This document shows, one piece after another, positions 1 to 7,676 of a stretch of 24,429 nt of DNA. A program made the translations under genes and the position numbers. The stretch is from the NCBI GenBank assembly GCA_050247075.1, contig JBFWUW010000093.1, forward strand, positions 1 through 24,429, written 5' to 3'. The stretch is from JBFWUW01 sp050247075 (GTDB lineage: Bacteria > Planctomycetota > Planctomycetia > Pirellulales > JBFWUW01). The notes below the pieces were generated by a model that did no database searches, was not told where the DNA came from, and saw nothing but the letters and a program-made list of their open reading frames with translations. The stretch's first letter is position 1. Each line of letters starts with the position of its first letter.

Positions 1-487
1 AAGCTCCAGCTTTGCTGGCTTGATGCGCGGGTGGATGCTGCTTACGCGAGGGGGTCGATGGGCATGGATCGTCGATGGCGGCGGTAGGTTTGAACGCTTC
101 CAGTTCCAAAATTGCCGTGTTTCGGGGGGGTGTGGTGCAAGTAAAAGTAGCCGCAAAGCTCCTGCCTTGCCGGCTTGATGGGCGAATGGTTTTCCATCGT
201 GCGTGGAATGCCGAAAGGCAAGGGACAATCAGGATCACCTCCAGTGGCAATGCGACAGGATTGCCGCTACGTAGCCGAAAGCTCCTGCTTTGTTGGCTTG
301 ATTGGCGGGACCGTGGACCGTCTTGGTGACGACCGCCAGGCATGGCGCGTCCCAGGTCACGGCGGGAGCCATGCCGCGACGGGGGGGCCAATCGGCCTTA
401 CCTGTTCCAAAATTGCCGTGTTTTGGGGGGTTGTGGTACAGGTTAGCCTGCAAAAAGCGTGAATTTTGGCGAGTGCGCACCGGCAGC
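1..487. repeat. REP-like palindromic units and interspersed repeats
   Basis: No gene is supported here. A short unit recurs three times, at 1-24 (5' truncated by the window edge), 147-180 and 271-302. Its core reads AAGCTCCTGC followed by a TTG-rich right arm and GGCTTGAT, and the complete units begin GTAGCCG. The two arms of each unit are partly self-complementary, so each could form a small hairpin, as REP-type elements do. A second repeat, TTCCAAAATTGCCGTGTTT followed by a G run, occurs near 104 and near 402. The block runs directly into the dispersed repeat that starts at or before 492, and I cannot tell whether it belongs to that element. Overlapping open frames exist on both strands, but none looks like a protein family I know. 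Confidence 0.5.
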
Positions 488-491
488 GCCC

Positions 492-1157
492 CGCGTGACG
501 ACCGCGTTTTGAAAATATGGATAGGCCCCGTGGCACGTACCGGTTGGCGGAGGGAGCGGCGAGGAACGTCGTCGCTCCCAAGTTGGCCGAGCAGCCGGCA
601 ACGGTAGCCGTAATAAGTGACCCGCCCGATCGACCGCCCGCCACGGCCATGCAGTTCGAGCACGCGGCGGACGACGATACTTGGGCGGGTTGGGGGCTTC
701 GCGCCCGTTGGACGTGCAAAAGCCATGTCGGCGCGCAAAGCCAGACACTTACGATTGTACCAGAGAGACGTTGTTTGTAAACTATTAAAATATATAAGTT
801 CATATATATTTTTGGGCTGCGCCAAGGTCCGAGTAGCCCCGGCGGAACCATTTCCCTGCGCGACCCACACCAGGCCGGCCCACGACGGCGGACGTATCCA
901 CCGGCAGCGGCTGAAAATGGAGCGGGTGGCCGGCGATGGCGGGCATGCTCATTGCCCGCGTGCCGTTGAGAGCCTTCCGCACATCCAGCAAGGCCCGCTT
1001 GTAGACTTGGGCCAAGCGAGCAGCCACCCCGCGCTCGGGCGGCCTGGGCATCCGTCGTGGTGGATGTCATGCACCAGACTTCGTAACATGTATTTCAGCA
1101 ATACGTTACGTTCCAGACCCAGGCGCAACGGCCACACGCTCAAATTATGGGTGTCCC
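492..1157 (+). repeat. Dispersed repeat, copy A (longest copy)
   Basis: This is one of three diverged copies in the window. Positions 492-760 match the reverse complement of 24159-24429 at roughly 88-90% by eye. An AT-rich tract (771-813) follows, then a GC-rich right half matching copies B and C, which ends in the shared motif ACGCTCAAATTATGGGTGTC at about 1135-1154. Copy A carries about 90 bp in the right half (roughly 840-925) that B and C lack. The GC-rich arms around a sharply AT-rich core make the element stand out in composition. The left boundary is uncertain because copy C runs off the window at the matching point. No transposase and no clear target-site duplication were seen. Confidence 0.75.
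800..1070 (-). pseudogene. Broken small reading frame inside repeat copy A
   Basis: Reading leftwards from the ATG at 1068-1070 gives MTSTTTDAQAARA and then a frameshift. The adjoining frame continues VYKRALLDVRKALNGTRAM, followed by PAIAGHPLHF, and stops at 800 in the AT-rich core after GAAQKYI. Copies B and C have matching residues in the same order and a stop at the same place (RRALRDATRALKGT and RRDLVDVPRALKAV, then a G-K-x-x-I-A-x-H block, then IYI or IYV). The sequence therefore looks like an ancestral small gene now out of frame. Copy A has about 30 extra codons between the IAGH block and the stop, and may be nearest to the original length of about 90 residues. I do not recognise the protein. 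A programmed frameshift is possible but not supported. Confidence 0.45.
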
Positions 1158-1186
1158 TGGTTGCCCTGGTGTCCCTGGTTGCCCTT
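1151..1186. repeat. 18-bp tandem duplication at the end of repeat copy A
   Basis: The unit GTGTCCCTGGTTGCCCTG at 1151-1168 is repeated at 1169-1186 with one mismatch. It begins inside the terminal ATGGGTGTCCC motif of the dispersed repeat, so the copy's end appears to have been duplicated by slippage or a local event. Confidence 0.6.
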
Positions 1187-1672
1187 GGGCGCGCACGGCT
1201 GAGATTTTCTTAGCGACATCGCGCGGGCCCAAGAGGCAATCGGTTGTTGGTGGTGCCGGCACCGGCGCACTCCTCGTTGCTTGTTGCGCACCGCGTCGCG
1301 GATGACGCGGCAAGATGTGTAACAGGTCGTGCGACACCAGTGCATCGCGCACAGCGCGGCGGTCCACGGCGGCTGGCGTCTGACCAGCGGGAAGGCCCTG
1401 CGGAGTTGCCTTCCAACCAGAGAGGCCGATTGGCCGCCACCGGAGGGCAACCCGGTTGGATCATCCATCCGCTGGGCCATTTACTGCGTTGCCGGCCCGG
1501 CCACCCGCCGGTTTCGCCACGGCCAAGTTGGTTGGCTGCTTCGTTACCGGATTTGGCGGTCAAAACTCATCAGCAGGTGTTGTTGGCTCATCGCCTGCTA
1601 TGGCTTGTCAACGCCGGGTTAAAGGGGTAGCTTCGATGTTTCCGTCCCCATTGGTTTAGCCACGCCAGGATC
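1187..1672. other. Intergenic region upstream of the ketosynthase operon, no gene supported
   Basis: About 490 bp lie between repeat copy A and the ketosynthase start. Open frames exist on both strands (for example 1244-1630 on + and 1210-1563 on -). They are Arg/Pro/Gly-rich, mutually overlapping, and show no family motif, so I treat them as GC-driven shadows. The promoter of the downstream operon should lie here, but I found no convincing -35/-10 pair. A weak AGGATC sits just before the ATG at 1673. Confidence 0.4.
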
Positions 1673-2917
1673 ATGGTCGCCAGCCTGCCCGACAATCAAC
1701 GTATTGCGATCACCGGGATTGGCCTGACTGCGCCTAACGGTAATTGCCTGAAAGACTTGCGCGAAGCGTTGCTGGCGGGCCGCAGCGGCGTGCGAGATTA
1801 TGAAATTCGCTATGTCGGCAAGACCTTGGCCGGCATCTGCGATTTCGACGAACTGCGGTATCAGAAAAAGAAGGATGTCCGCCGCGGCACGCGGGCAGGC
1901 AGTGTGGGGGTGTACTGCGCCAACGAGGCGATCGTCGATTCCGGACTCGATTGGGCCAATGTGGACCGGGGTACGGTCGGCGTGTATGTCGGCGTGACGG
2001 AGCATGGCAATGTGGAGACCGAGAACGAAATCCATGAGCTCAAGTCGTACGACTACGACGTCAAGTTCTGGTCGCACCACCACAACCCTCGCACGGTGGC
2101 CAACAATCCGGCGGGCGAAATCTCGCTGAACATGGGGATTACCGGCCCGCACTACAGCATTGGCGCGGCCTGCGCGGCGGGCAACGCCGGCATCATCCAA
2201 GGGACGCAGATGCTGCGGCTGGGCGAGTGCGACGTAGCCATCGCGGGGGGAGTCTCCGAGAGCATTCATACGTTTGGCATTTTCGCCAGCTTTAAGAGCC
2301 AAGGGGCGCTGGCGTTTCACGAAGACCCGACCAAGGCTTCGCGGCCTTTCGACGTCCACCGCAACGGTATCGTGGTGGCCGAGGGGGGGTGCCTGTACGT
2401 GCTGGAGCGCTACGATGACGCCGAGCGGCGTGGAGCACGGATTTATGGCGAGATCGCCGGGTACGCCATCAACAGCGACGCCATGGACTTCGTGCTGCCG
2501 CACCCCCAGCGGCAGGCCGAATGCATGCGGCTGGCCTTGCGCCGGGCCGGCCTGGCACCCCAACAGATCAACATTGTCAGCTCGCACGCCACCGGCACCG
2601 CCAGTGGAGACGAGCAAGAATGCACGGCCCTGCGGGAGGTTTTCGCCGATTGCCCCAACACGCACCTGAACAACACCAAGAGTTTTATCGGCCACGCCAT
2701 GGGGGCGGCCGGCGCGTTGGAACTGACCGGCAATTTGGGGGCCTTTGAAGATGGCGTATGCCACGCCACAATCAACGTGGACGAACTCGACCCCGTCTGC
2801 GCGGTCCCTGGGCTGGTTTGCAATCAGCCTAAGGAGATTGGCCGGGCCGACTATATCCTGAACAATTCATTCGGTATGCTGGGCATTAACTCGGTGCTGA
2901 TTGTCAAACGAGTCTGA
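1673..2917 (+). CDS. Beta-ketoacyl-[ACP] synthase (KAS II/FabF-like)
   Basis: The 414-residue protein is a thiolase-fold condensing enzyme that would join an acyl thioester to malonyl-ACP in fatty-acid or polyketide-type chain extension. It opens with the typical IAITGIGLTAPNG strand. The nucleophile is Cys167 in IGAACAAGNAG. The two histidines are His305 in SSHATGTASGD and His341 in GHAMGAAGALE, with the conserved lysine as Lys336 in NNTKSF, so the Cys-His-His set is complete. It ends with the usual glycine-rich NNSFGMLGINSVL segment. Length is normal for FabF. The gene is followed by an ACP and an FAD oxidoreductase on the same strand, so it probably serves a dedicated pathway and not housekeeping fatty-acid synthesis. 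The start at 1673 gives an N-terminus that aligns with the family, though its ribosome site is weak. Confidence 0.93.
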   Translation: MVASLPDNQRIAITGIGLTAPNGNCLKDLREALLAGRSGVRDYEIRYVGKTLAGICDFDELRYQKKKDVRRGTRAGSVGVYCANEAIVDSGLDWANVDRGTVGVYVGVTEHGNVETENEIHELKSYDYDVKFWSHHHNPRTVANNPAGEISLNMGITGPHYSIGAACAAGNAGIIQGTQMLRLGECDVAIAGGVSESIHTFGIFASFKSQGALAFHEDPTKASRPFDVHRNGIVVAEGGCLYVLERYDDAERRGARIYGEIAGYAINSDAMDFVLPHPQRQAECMRLALRRAGLAPQQINIVSSHATGTASGDEQECTALREVFADCPNTHLNNTKSFIGHAMGAAGALELTGNLGAFEDGVCHATINVDELDPVCAVPGLVCNQPKEIGRADYILNNSFGMLGINSVLIVKRV

Positions 2918-2996
2918 CGGATCGGCCAGACCAGGCGCAGGCGCAAGATTGGCATGGCCGACGGTGCCCGCCTCCATCCACATGGCATTTGCTTGC

Positions 2997-3001
2997 AGGA
3001 G
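2997..3001 (+). promoter_or_regulatory. Shine-Dalgarno site setting the ACP start
   Basis: AGGAG lies nine bases upstream of the ATG at 3011. It favours that start over the in-frame ATG at 2954, which would add 19 residues (ADGARLHPHGICL...) unlike any ACP N-terminus. Confidence 0.75.
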
Positions 3002-3010
3002 AATTTCCTT

Positions 3011-3274
3011 ATGACGACCGCCGAGATTCGCGAAGCCATCATTGACATTCTCGAAGGGATTGCCCCGGATGAGGATCTGAGCGATTTGAAGGACGATGTC
3101 CCCTTCCGGCAGCAGTTGGAGCTGGACAGCATGGACTTTTTGGACATCGTCATGGAACTGCGCAAGAAGTACCGAGTGCAGGTGCCGGAGGATGACTACC
3201 TGCAATTGGCCAGCATGCAAAGCACGGTCACCTATTTGGAACCGCTGATGCGCGACCTGAAAAAAGCGTCGTAG
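3011..3274 (+). CDS. Acyl carrier protein
   Basis: The 87-residue acidic protein carries the acyl chain on a 4'-phosphopantetheine arm. The attachment serine is Ser40 in LELDSMDFLDIV, the family's DSL/DSM motif at the start of helix II. The N-terminal helix (TTAEIREAIIDILEGIAP) and the helix after the motif (MELRKKYRVQVPEDD) fit the four-helix ACP fold, and the length is normal. It lies 93 bp after the ketosynthase and 14 bp before the oxidoreductase, so it is presumably the carrier for both. The methionine after the serine, in place of leucine, is common in specialised carriers. Which phosphopantetheinyl transferase acts on it cannot be seen here. Confidence 0.93.
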   Translation: MTTAEIREAIIDILEGIAPDEDLSDLKDDVPFRQQLELDSMDFLDIVMELRKKYRVQVPEDDYLQLASMQSTVTYLEPLMRDLKKAS

Positions 3275-3288
3275 CTGGCCTGCGTCTC

Positions 3289-4662
3289 ATGTACGATACC
3301 ATCATCATCGGGGCCGGCATGTCGGGGCTGGCGGCGGGCATTCGTCTGGCGTACTACGACCAAAGGGTCTGCATTCTCGAACGCCACACCACCATCGGCG
3401 GGCTCAATTCGTTCTACCGCCTGGATGGCCGCAACTACGATGTCGGCCTGCACGCCGTCACCAATTTCACCCCCAAGGGGGCCAAGAAGGGGCCGCTGGC
3501 CCGGCTGTTGCGGCAATTGCGGCTGAATTGGGAGGAGCTGGCCCTGTCGCCGCAGGTTGGTTCGGAAATTGCCTTCCCCGGGGCGCGGCTGCGGTTTAGC
3601 AACGACGTGGAACTGCTGACCGCGGAAGTCGCCCGGCAGTTTCCGGCGGAGCGGGACAACTTCCAAAAGCTGCTAGGCCAGTTGGCCGATTACGACGACT
3701 TGGATTTTGCCGCCGCGGCCATTTCCGCCCGGCAGCGGGTGGGCGAAATCATCGGCGACCCGTTGCTGGTGGAGATGCTGTTCTGCCCCTTGATGTACTA
3801 CGGCAGCGCCCGTGAGAACGACATGGACTGGGGCCAGTTCTGCATCATGTTTCGCAGTATCTTCTTGGAGGGCTTTGCCCGGCCGCAGCCCGGCGTGCGG
3901 CTGATCCTGAAGACGTTGGTCCGCAAGTTCAAGGAACTAGGGGGCGAACTGCGGTTGCGGGCGGGGGTTTCCCGAATCGCCGCCGGCGACGGCCATGTAC
4001 AGAAGGTCGTGTTGGATGACGGCAGCGAGGTCGTCGGACGCCGCGTCCTCTCTTCCGCCGGTTGGTTGGAAACAATGCGAATGTGCGACGATGTCAGCCA
4101 GCTCGACGACCGCCAGGCGGGGCAGTTGTCGTTCATCGAGTCGATCTCGGTGCTGGATTTGGAACCGCAAGAGTTGGGCTGCGACCGGACGATTGTGTTC
4201 TTCAACGACAGCGACCAGTTTCATTGGGAAAAGCCCGACGCCCTGGCCGATGTCCGCAGCGGCGTGATCTGCTCACCCAATAACTTTCTGTACGACGACC
4301 GTCTGCCCGAGGGGATGATCCGCATTACGGCGCTGGCCAACTTCGACGGTTGGAAGAGCCTGGACGAAGCGGCCTATCAGTTAGAGAAACTCCGCTGGTA
4401 CGATCGCACGATCGCCTCGGCCGTGCGGTTCGTGCCAGACTTTCGCAATCGGGTGATCGCCACCGACATGTTCACGCCGACCACCATCCGCCGCTTCACC
4501 GGCCACGACAATGGGGCCGTCTACGGCGCACCAGAAAAACACCTCGACGGCCGCACGCACCTGGACAACCTCTTCTTGTGCGGCACCGATCAAGGCTTCG
4601 TGGGGATCATTGGAGCCATTGTCAGCGGTATCTCCATCGCCAATCAGCACTGCTTGAAGTAG
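3289..4662 (+). CDS. FAD-dependent oxidoreductase, phytoene desaturase (CrtI)/carotenoid isomerase-like
   Basis: The 457-residue flavoprotein begins with a Rossmann dinucleotide-binding motif, IIIGAGMSGLAAG (GxGxxG at residues 8-13), with the ribose-binding acid in ILERHTTIGG near residue 31. It ends with the amine-oxidase/CrtI-type FAD segment LFLCGTDQGFVGIIGAIVSG. This group includes phytoene desaturases, carotenoid isomerases and retinol saturases, all acting on double bonds of long hydrophobic chains. The start follows the ACP stop by 14 bases, so the two are surely co-transcribed. With the ketosynthase and ACP it may desaturate, saturate or isomerise a carrier-bound or released chain. 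The substrate is unknown. No phytoene synthase or other carotenoid gene is present in the window, so a carotenoid role is not supported locally. Confidence 0.85.
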   Translation: MYDTIIIGAGMSGLAAGIRLAYYDQRVCILERHTTIGGLNSFYRLDGRNYDVGLHAVTNFTPKGAKKGPLARLLRQLRLNWEELALSPQVGSEIAFPGARLRFSNDVELLTAEVARQFPAERDNFQKLLGQLADYDDLDFAAAAISARQRVGEIIGDPLLVEMLFCPLMYYGSARENDMDWGQFCIMFRSIFLEGFARPQPGVRLILKTLVRKFKELGGELRLRAGVSRIAAGDGHVQKVVLDDGSEVVGRRVLSSAGWLETMRMCDDVSQLDDRQAGQLSFIESISVLDLEPQELGCDRTIVFFNDSDQFHWEKPDALADVRSGVICSPNNFLYDDRLPEGMIRITALANFDGWKSLDEAAYQLEKLRWYDRTIASAVRFVPDFRNRVIATDMFTPTTIRRFTGHDNGAVYGAPEKHLDGRTHLDNLFLCGTDQGFVGIIGAIVSGISIANQHCLK

Positions 4663-4697
4663 CCGCACGAAACTCGCCATTCTCGGCAGGGCGGAAA

Positions 4698-6173
4698 TCA
4701 CTCTTCGCGCGGCATTTCCTGATGGACGCACATCAGCTTATGCCGCGTGCGGAAGAACAATCGCCCGTCGGCAATGGCGGGCGTCCCCAAGATCGACTCG
4801 CCCAGGTCGTTGACGGCCAGCACTTCGACATCTTCCGCCTGCTTCAATACGGCGACCAGGCCGTTTTCGCCGGCGCAGTAGATCTTTCCGTCCCCCGCGA
4901 CTGGCGATGCATAATAGGTGGCGTTGTTGTCGATCCGTTTTAGGGACCACAACGGCTCGCCCGCCGCCGTGTCAAAACAACTCGACAGCCCGCCCGATTT
5001 GACCAAAAAAATGCGGCCATCCAGCACCAAGGGGGACGAAATACTGTCTGGCGAGCGGCTGGCATGCCGCCACACGACGTGCGAGCCAGTGACATCTCCC
5101 CGGCCGCCCCCCCGCACCGCCAACACAAACCGTTCTTGCTGCTCTTCGGCGTCCCATTTGGTACCCGCCTGGTTGTCGGGATCCAAGAACGCCAGATCGA
5201 GCTCCTCGTTCTCCAGAAAGCCGTCCCGGTTGGCGTCTCCCCGGTCGAATTTTTTCCATAGCGGCTGGGGGACTTCTTCCCGGCTCAGCTTGCCATCTTT
5301 GTCGGCGTCGTTGGCGGCAATCCATTGCTGGGCAATGCCGGCGCTCTCCAGCGACACGTAGACCACGCCAGCCTGGCTGACGGGCGAGGTCTTGATATTC
5401 CGCAGCAACACGCGGGCGTGCCATAGCTCGTGCCCGTCCGCGGGATCGTAGCCAATCAGCTTGCCGGTCCCCGCCACGACAATCTCGTCGCGGTCGTCGG
5501 CCTGGCAAATCACGGGGCAAGAATAACTGGCCAGCATCTCGTTGCGCTCGGTCTTCCAGCGGATCTCTCCGCTGGCTTTGTCGATCGAATAAATGGCCGG
5601 CTGCAAGTCATCATCCTGACAGAACAGAACCGCATCACCATGCAACACGGGCGAAGCGGCCGGTCCCCAATCAAACACCAGGTAGGGAACCGGCAACTTG
5701 CAATGCCAGGCCGGCTCGCCCGTGGCGGCATCAAAAGCCAGCAGCCCCAACGTGCTGAAATAGACGTAGACCCTTTCGGCATCGGCGGCGGGCGTGCTGG
5801 CGGCATGGCTGTTGGGTGCGGTAATTTTGGGGAGTGGTTCCGGGCCGGTGGCCAATTCGCGCTGCCACAGCTTTTTGCCGGTGGCGGCATCGAAGGCATA
5901 AACCACAAACGTTTCATCCCGCATGGCGGTGGTGAAGGCCCGTCCGGCGGCCACCACCGGCGAACTCACTCCGTCGCCAACCTCCGCCGACCAGGCAAGA
6001 TTCTCCGTGGTCGAAAAGTGGACCGGCAGGGGCTTTTCACCCAGCGAGACTCCGCCACAGTTAGGCCCGCGAAACTGCGGCCAGTCCTCACCGCGAACCG
6101 GCTGGGCCATCGGACCAGCAAACACCAGGCAGGCCAGGCAAGCAATCGCGAAACAGGTGAAAGTTCGAGGCAT
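4698..6173 (-). CDS. Secreted PQQ-like beta-propeller protein with inserted EF-hand pair
   Basis: The 491-residue protein has a signal peptide (about residues 1-28, hydrophobic CFAIACLACLVFAG). The mature start WPQFRGPNCGG is the hallmark of a large planctomycete propeller family. Several blades end in repeats such as FDAATGKKLW, FDAATGEPAW, IDKASGEIRW, YDPADGHELW and FDTAAGEPLW, as in BamB and quinoprotein propellers. Between blades, residues 289-300 (DADKDGKLSREE) and 313-324 (DANRDGFLENEE) form two canonical calcium-binding EF-hand loops, with Asp at position 1 and Glu at position 12. Catalytic dehydrogenase residues are not evident, so I do not call it an enzyme. A good AAGAGGA site precedes the ATG by five bases (6179-6185). 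Likely periplasmic; its role is unknown. It converges on the FAD oxidoreductase with only 35 bp between stops. Confidence 0.85.
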   Translation of the reverse strand: MPRTFTCFAIACLACLVFAGPMAQPVRGEDWPQFRGPNCGGVSLGEKPLPVHFSTTENLAWSAEVGDGVSSPVVAAGRAFTTAMRDETFVVYAFDAATGKKLWQRELATGPEPLPKITAPNSHAASTPAADAERVYVYFSTLGLLAFDAATGEPAWHCKLPVPYLVFDWGPAASPVLHGDAVLFCQDDDLQPAIYSIDKASGEIRWKTERNEMLASYSCPVICQADDRDEIVVAGTGKLIGYDPADGHELWHARVLLRNIKTSPVSQAGVVYVSLESAGIAQQWIAANDADKDGKLSREEVPQPLWKKFDRGDANRDGFLENEELDLAFLDPDNQAGTKWDAEEQQERFVLAVRGGGRGDVTGSHVVWRHASRSPDSISSPLVLDGRIFLVKSGGLSSCFDTAAGEPLWSLKRIDNNATYYASPVAGDGKIYCAGENGLVAVLKQAEDVEVLAVNDLGESILGTPAIADGRLFFRTRHKLMCVHQEMPREE

Positions 6174-6329
6174 GAATATCCTCTTTGGTCAGGTGAAATC
6201 ATCGGAAGAATTGACCTTCAAGCGTGTATGCCATCGTAGCCGCTCAGGGAGGCGCCAACAACGAAGAGCAAGGATGAGGGCGAAAGGCCGAAAACGAGGT
6301 GGCCGCGTGCAACCTCGACTCCGCCGTTC

Positions 6330-7676
6330 TCAAGCGGCTTTGTCCACGCGGCGGACTTGCGAGCGGCGCTTTTCGAACCAGCTCAAGTCGAGTGTGGAGA
6401 TCGCCATGCGGTCTTCCAAATTGGGGCGGAAGACCGTCAGCACCAGCAGCGGCAAATACCAGGCGACATGCATGCCGCCGTCGTTGGCCTGCCAGAACTG
6501 CGTCCCCAACATGACCGCCGCCGAGCAGCTTAACAATGTTCCCAGATTCTTGCGGGCAGGCCATAGAGCCATGCCGCCGCAGATAGCCACATAGGCCACC
6601 AAAATCGTAATGCGGTAAGCGGTGTTGGTTTCGGTCCAAAATCCGTTGACATGGCGGAAGGTCAGGCCGGGCCAACCCGCCATCAGTTTGACTTGCGAGA
6701 GGAATGCCTCAAAGTCGGGCGCGGTAAAATACTGCGTGGCCACCAACAGCAGCAGCATGGAGGCTACCCCTCCCAAGAACCGCAGTGCGCCGCGCTGCCA
6801 GTAGAACGAAATCCACAGCGGCAGCAGAAAGATGGGGAAGAAAACCGCTCCCGTCGCCAGCCCCAAAAACATGCCGGCCACCAGCGGGCGGCGGTATTCC
6901 TCGATCGCCCATACCAACAGCGCGGCCGGCAGCACATAACTGACCTTGCCAAATGTTTGCGCGGTGTAGGGCAACATAAGGTACAAGGTCGCTACGGCAA
7001 TGCCCGTGCGGATGTTGTCAAAATGCCGATAGCCGATCAGTACCAGCCCCACCACGACCGCTAGGTGAGACAAGATCACCAAAATTCTGGCTGTGGTGAT
7101 ACGGCCTTGCACCTTGGCTTGCTCCTCCGGCGCGGGGTCTTCGCCTTGCCTTTCCTGCAGTTTGCTGGGAATGTTCGGCAGCAGCAGCAGTTGCAGATAG
7201 CCCGGCCCGTGCTCGCCCAGAGTGGCTTCCTTGGGGGGCACGCCTTCTTGCGCCAGCTTGGCCCCGGCCCAGTCCTCCGGACGTAGCTCGGCCGTGATGA
7301 CGTTGGCAAACAAGAAGATCAACAGCGAGATACAGATAAAGGCCAGCCCGCCCGCGGTGAGGTTAGGCTCTAGCAGCGGCCGGCGGACCATCATGGCGTC
7401 GCACAACAGGCGGATCAAAAACAAAGCGCCGATGACAAACAACCAGACGTAACCCACGCGGGCCACCGTCTCATTGGGCTCCCAGCCTGCGCGGCCCAGC
7501 CCTTGGCCAATCACCACCAACAACATGCCCGGTGCAATGGCGATCAGGCCGATCAGATCGAGATTCCGCACGCTCCAAAATCGGCTGAATTTGAAGAACA
7601 GCGCAATTGTCAGCAGCGACGAAAGGTAAACCCACGTCGTGGGGTTCAGCGAGTATTGAAAAAGAATCTGGTCCAT
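6330..7676 (-). CDS. Polytopic membrane protein, possibly GT-C/GT87-like
   Basis: The 448-residue protein has about ten hydrophobic segments, for example around residues 14-30, 41-62, 72-92, 108-127 and 197-216, with more through residue 410. A charged soluble loop (about 130-195, including GEHGPGYLQLLLLPNIPS) separates the first four from the rest. The repeating pattern of short loops and aromatic-rich helices (GMFLGLATGAVFFPIFLLPLW) resembles polyprenyl-phosphate-dependent GT-C glycosyltransferases such as GT87. I do not see a clear catalytic Asp/Glu motif in the first loop, so this is only a structural impression. The C-terminus is basic and soluble. It lies 156 bp upstream (in its own reading sense) of nothing co-oriented except the PQQ propeller at 6173, and the two may or may not share a transcript. 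Confidence 0.75.
   Translation of the reverse strand: MDQILFQYSLNPTTWVYLSSLLTIALFFKFSRFWSVRNLDLIGLIAIAPGMLLVVIGQGLGRAGWEPNETVARVGYVWLFVIGALFLIRLLCDAMMVRRPLLEPNLTAGGLAFICISLLIFLFANVITAELRPEDWAGAKLAQEGVPPKEATLGEHGPGYLQLLLLPNIPSKLQERQGEDPAPEEQAKVQGRITTARILVILSHLAVVVGLVLIGYRHFDNIRTGIAVATLYLMLPYTAQTFGKVSYVLPAALLVWAIEEYRRPLVAGMFLGLATGAVFFPIFLLPLWISFYWQRGALRFLGGVASMLLLLVATQYFTAPDFEAFLSQVKLMAGWPGLTFRHVNGFWTETNTAYRITILVAYVAICGGMALWPARKNLGTLLSCSAAVMLGTQFWQANDGGMHVAWYLPLLVLTVFRPNLEDRMAISTLDLSWFEKRRSQVRRVDKAA

Noticed and set aside
1644..1657. GTCCCCATTGGTTT also occurs at 18560-18573 next to repeat B
   Set aside because: A 14-base exact match is close to what chance gives in a window of this size, and the flanks do not align.
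1619..2764. A 381-codon open frame on the minus strand opposite the ketosynthase
   Set aside because: It lies wholly over a gene with intact catalytic motifs, its composition reflects GC bias at third positions, and no family motif is visible.
1673..4662. Calling the operon a ladderane or carotenoid cluster
   Set aside because: Only three genes are present; there is no phytoene synthase, thioesterase, ketoreductase, dehydratase or radical SAM gene in the window.
4698..6173. Calling the propeller a PQQ-dependent alcohol dehydrogenase
   Set aside because: The catalytic and cofactor-binding residues of quinoprotein dehydrogenases are not evident, and the length fits the structural propeller group better.
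5430..6239. A 269-codon + strand open frame opposite the PQQ propeller
   Set aside because: Antisense shadow of a repeat-rich gene; no recognisable content.
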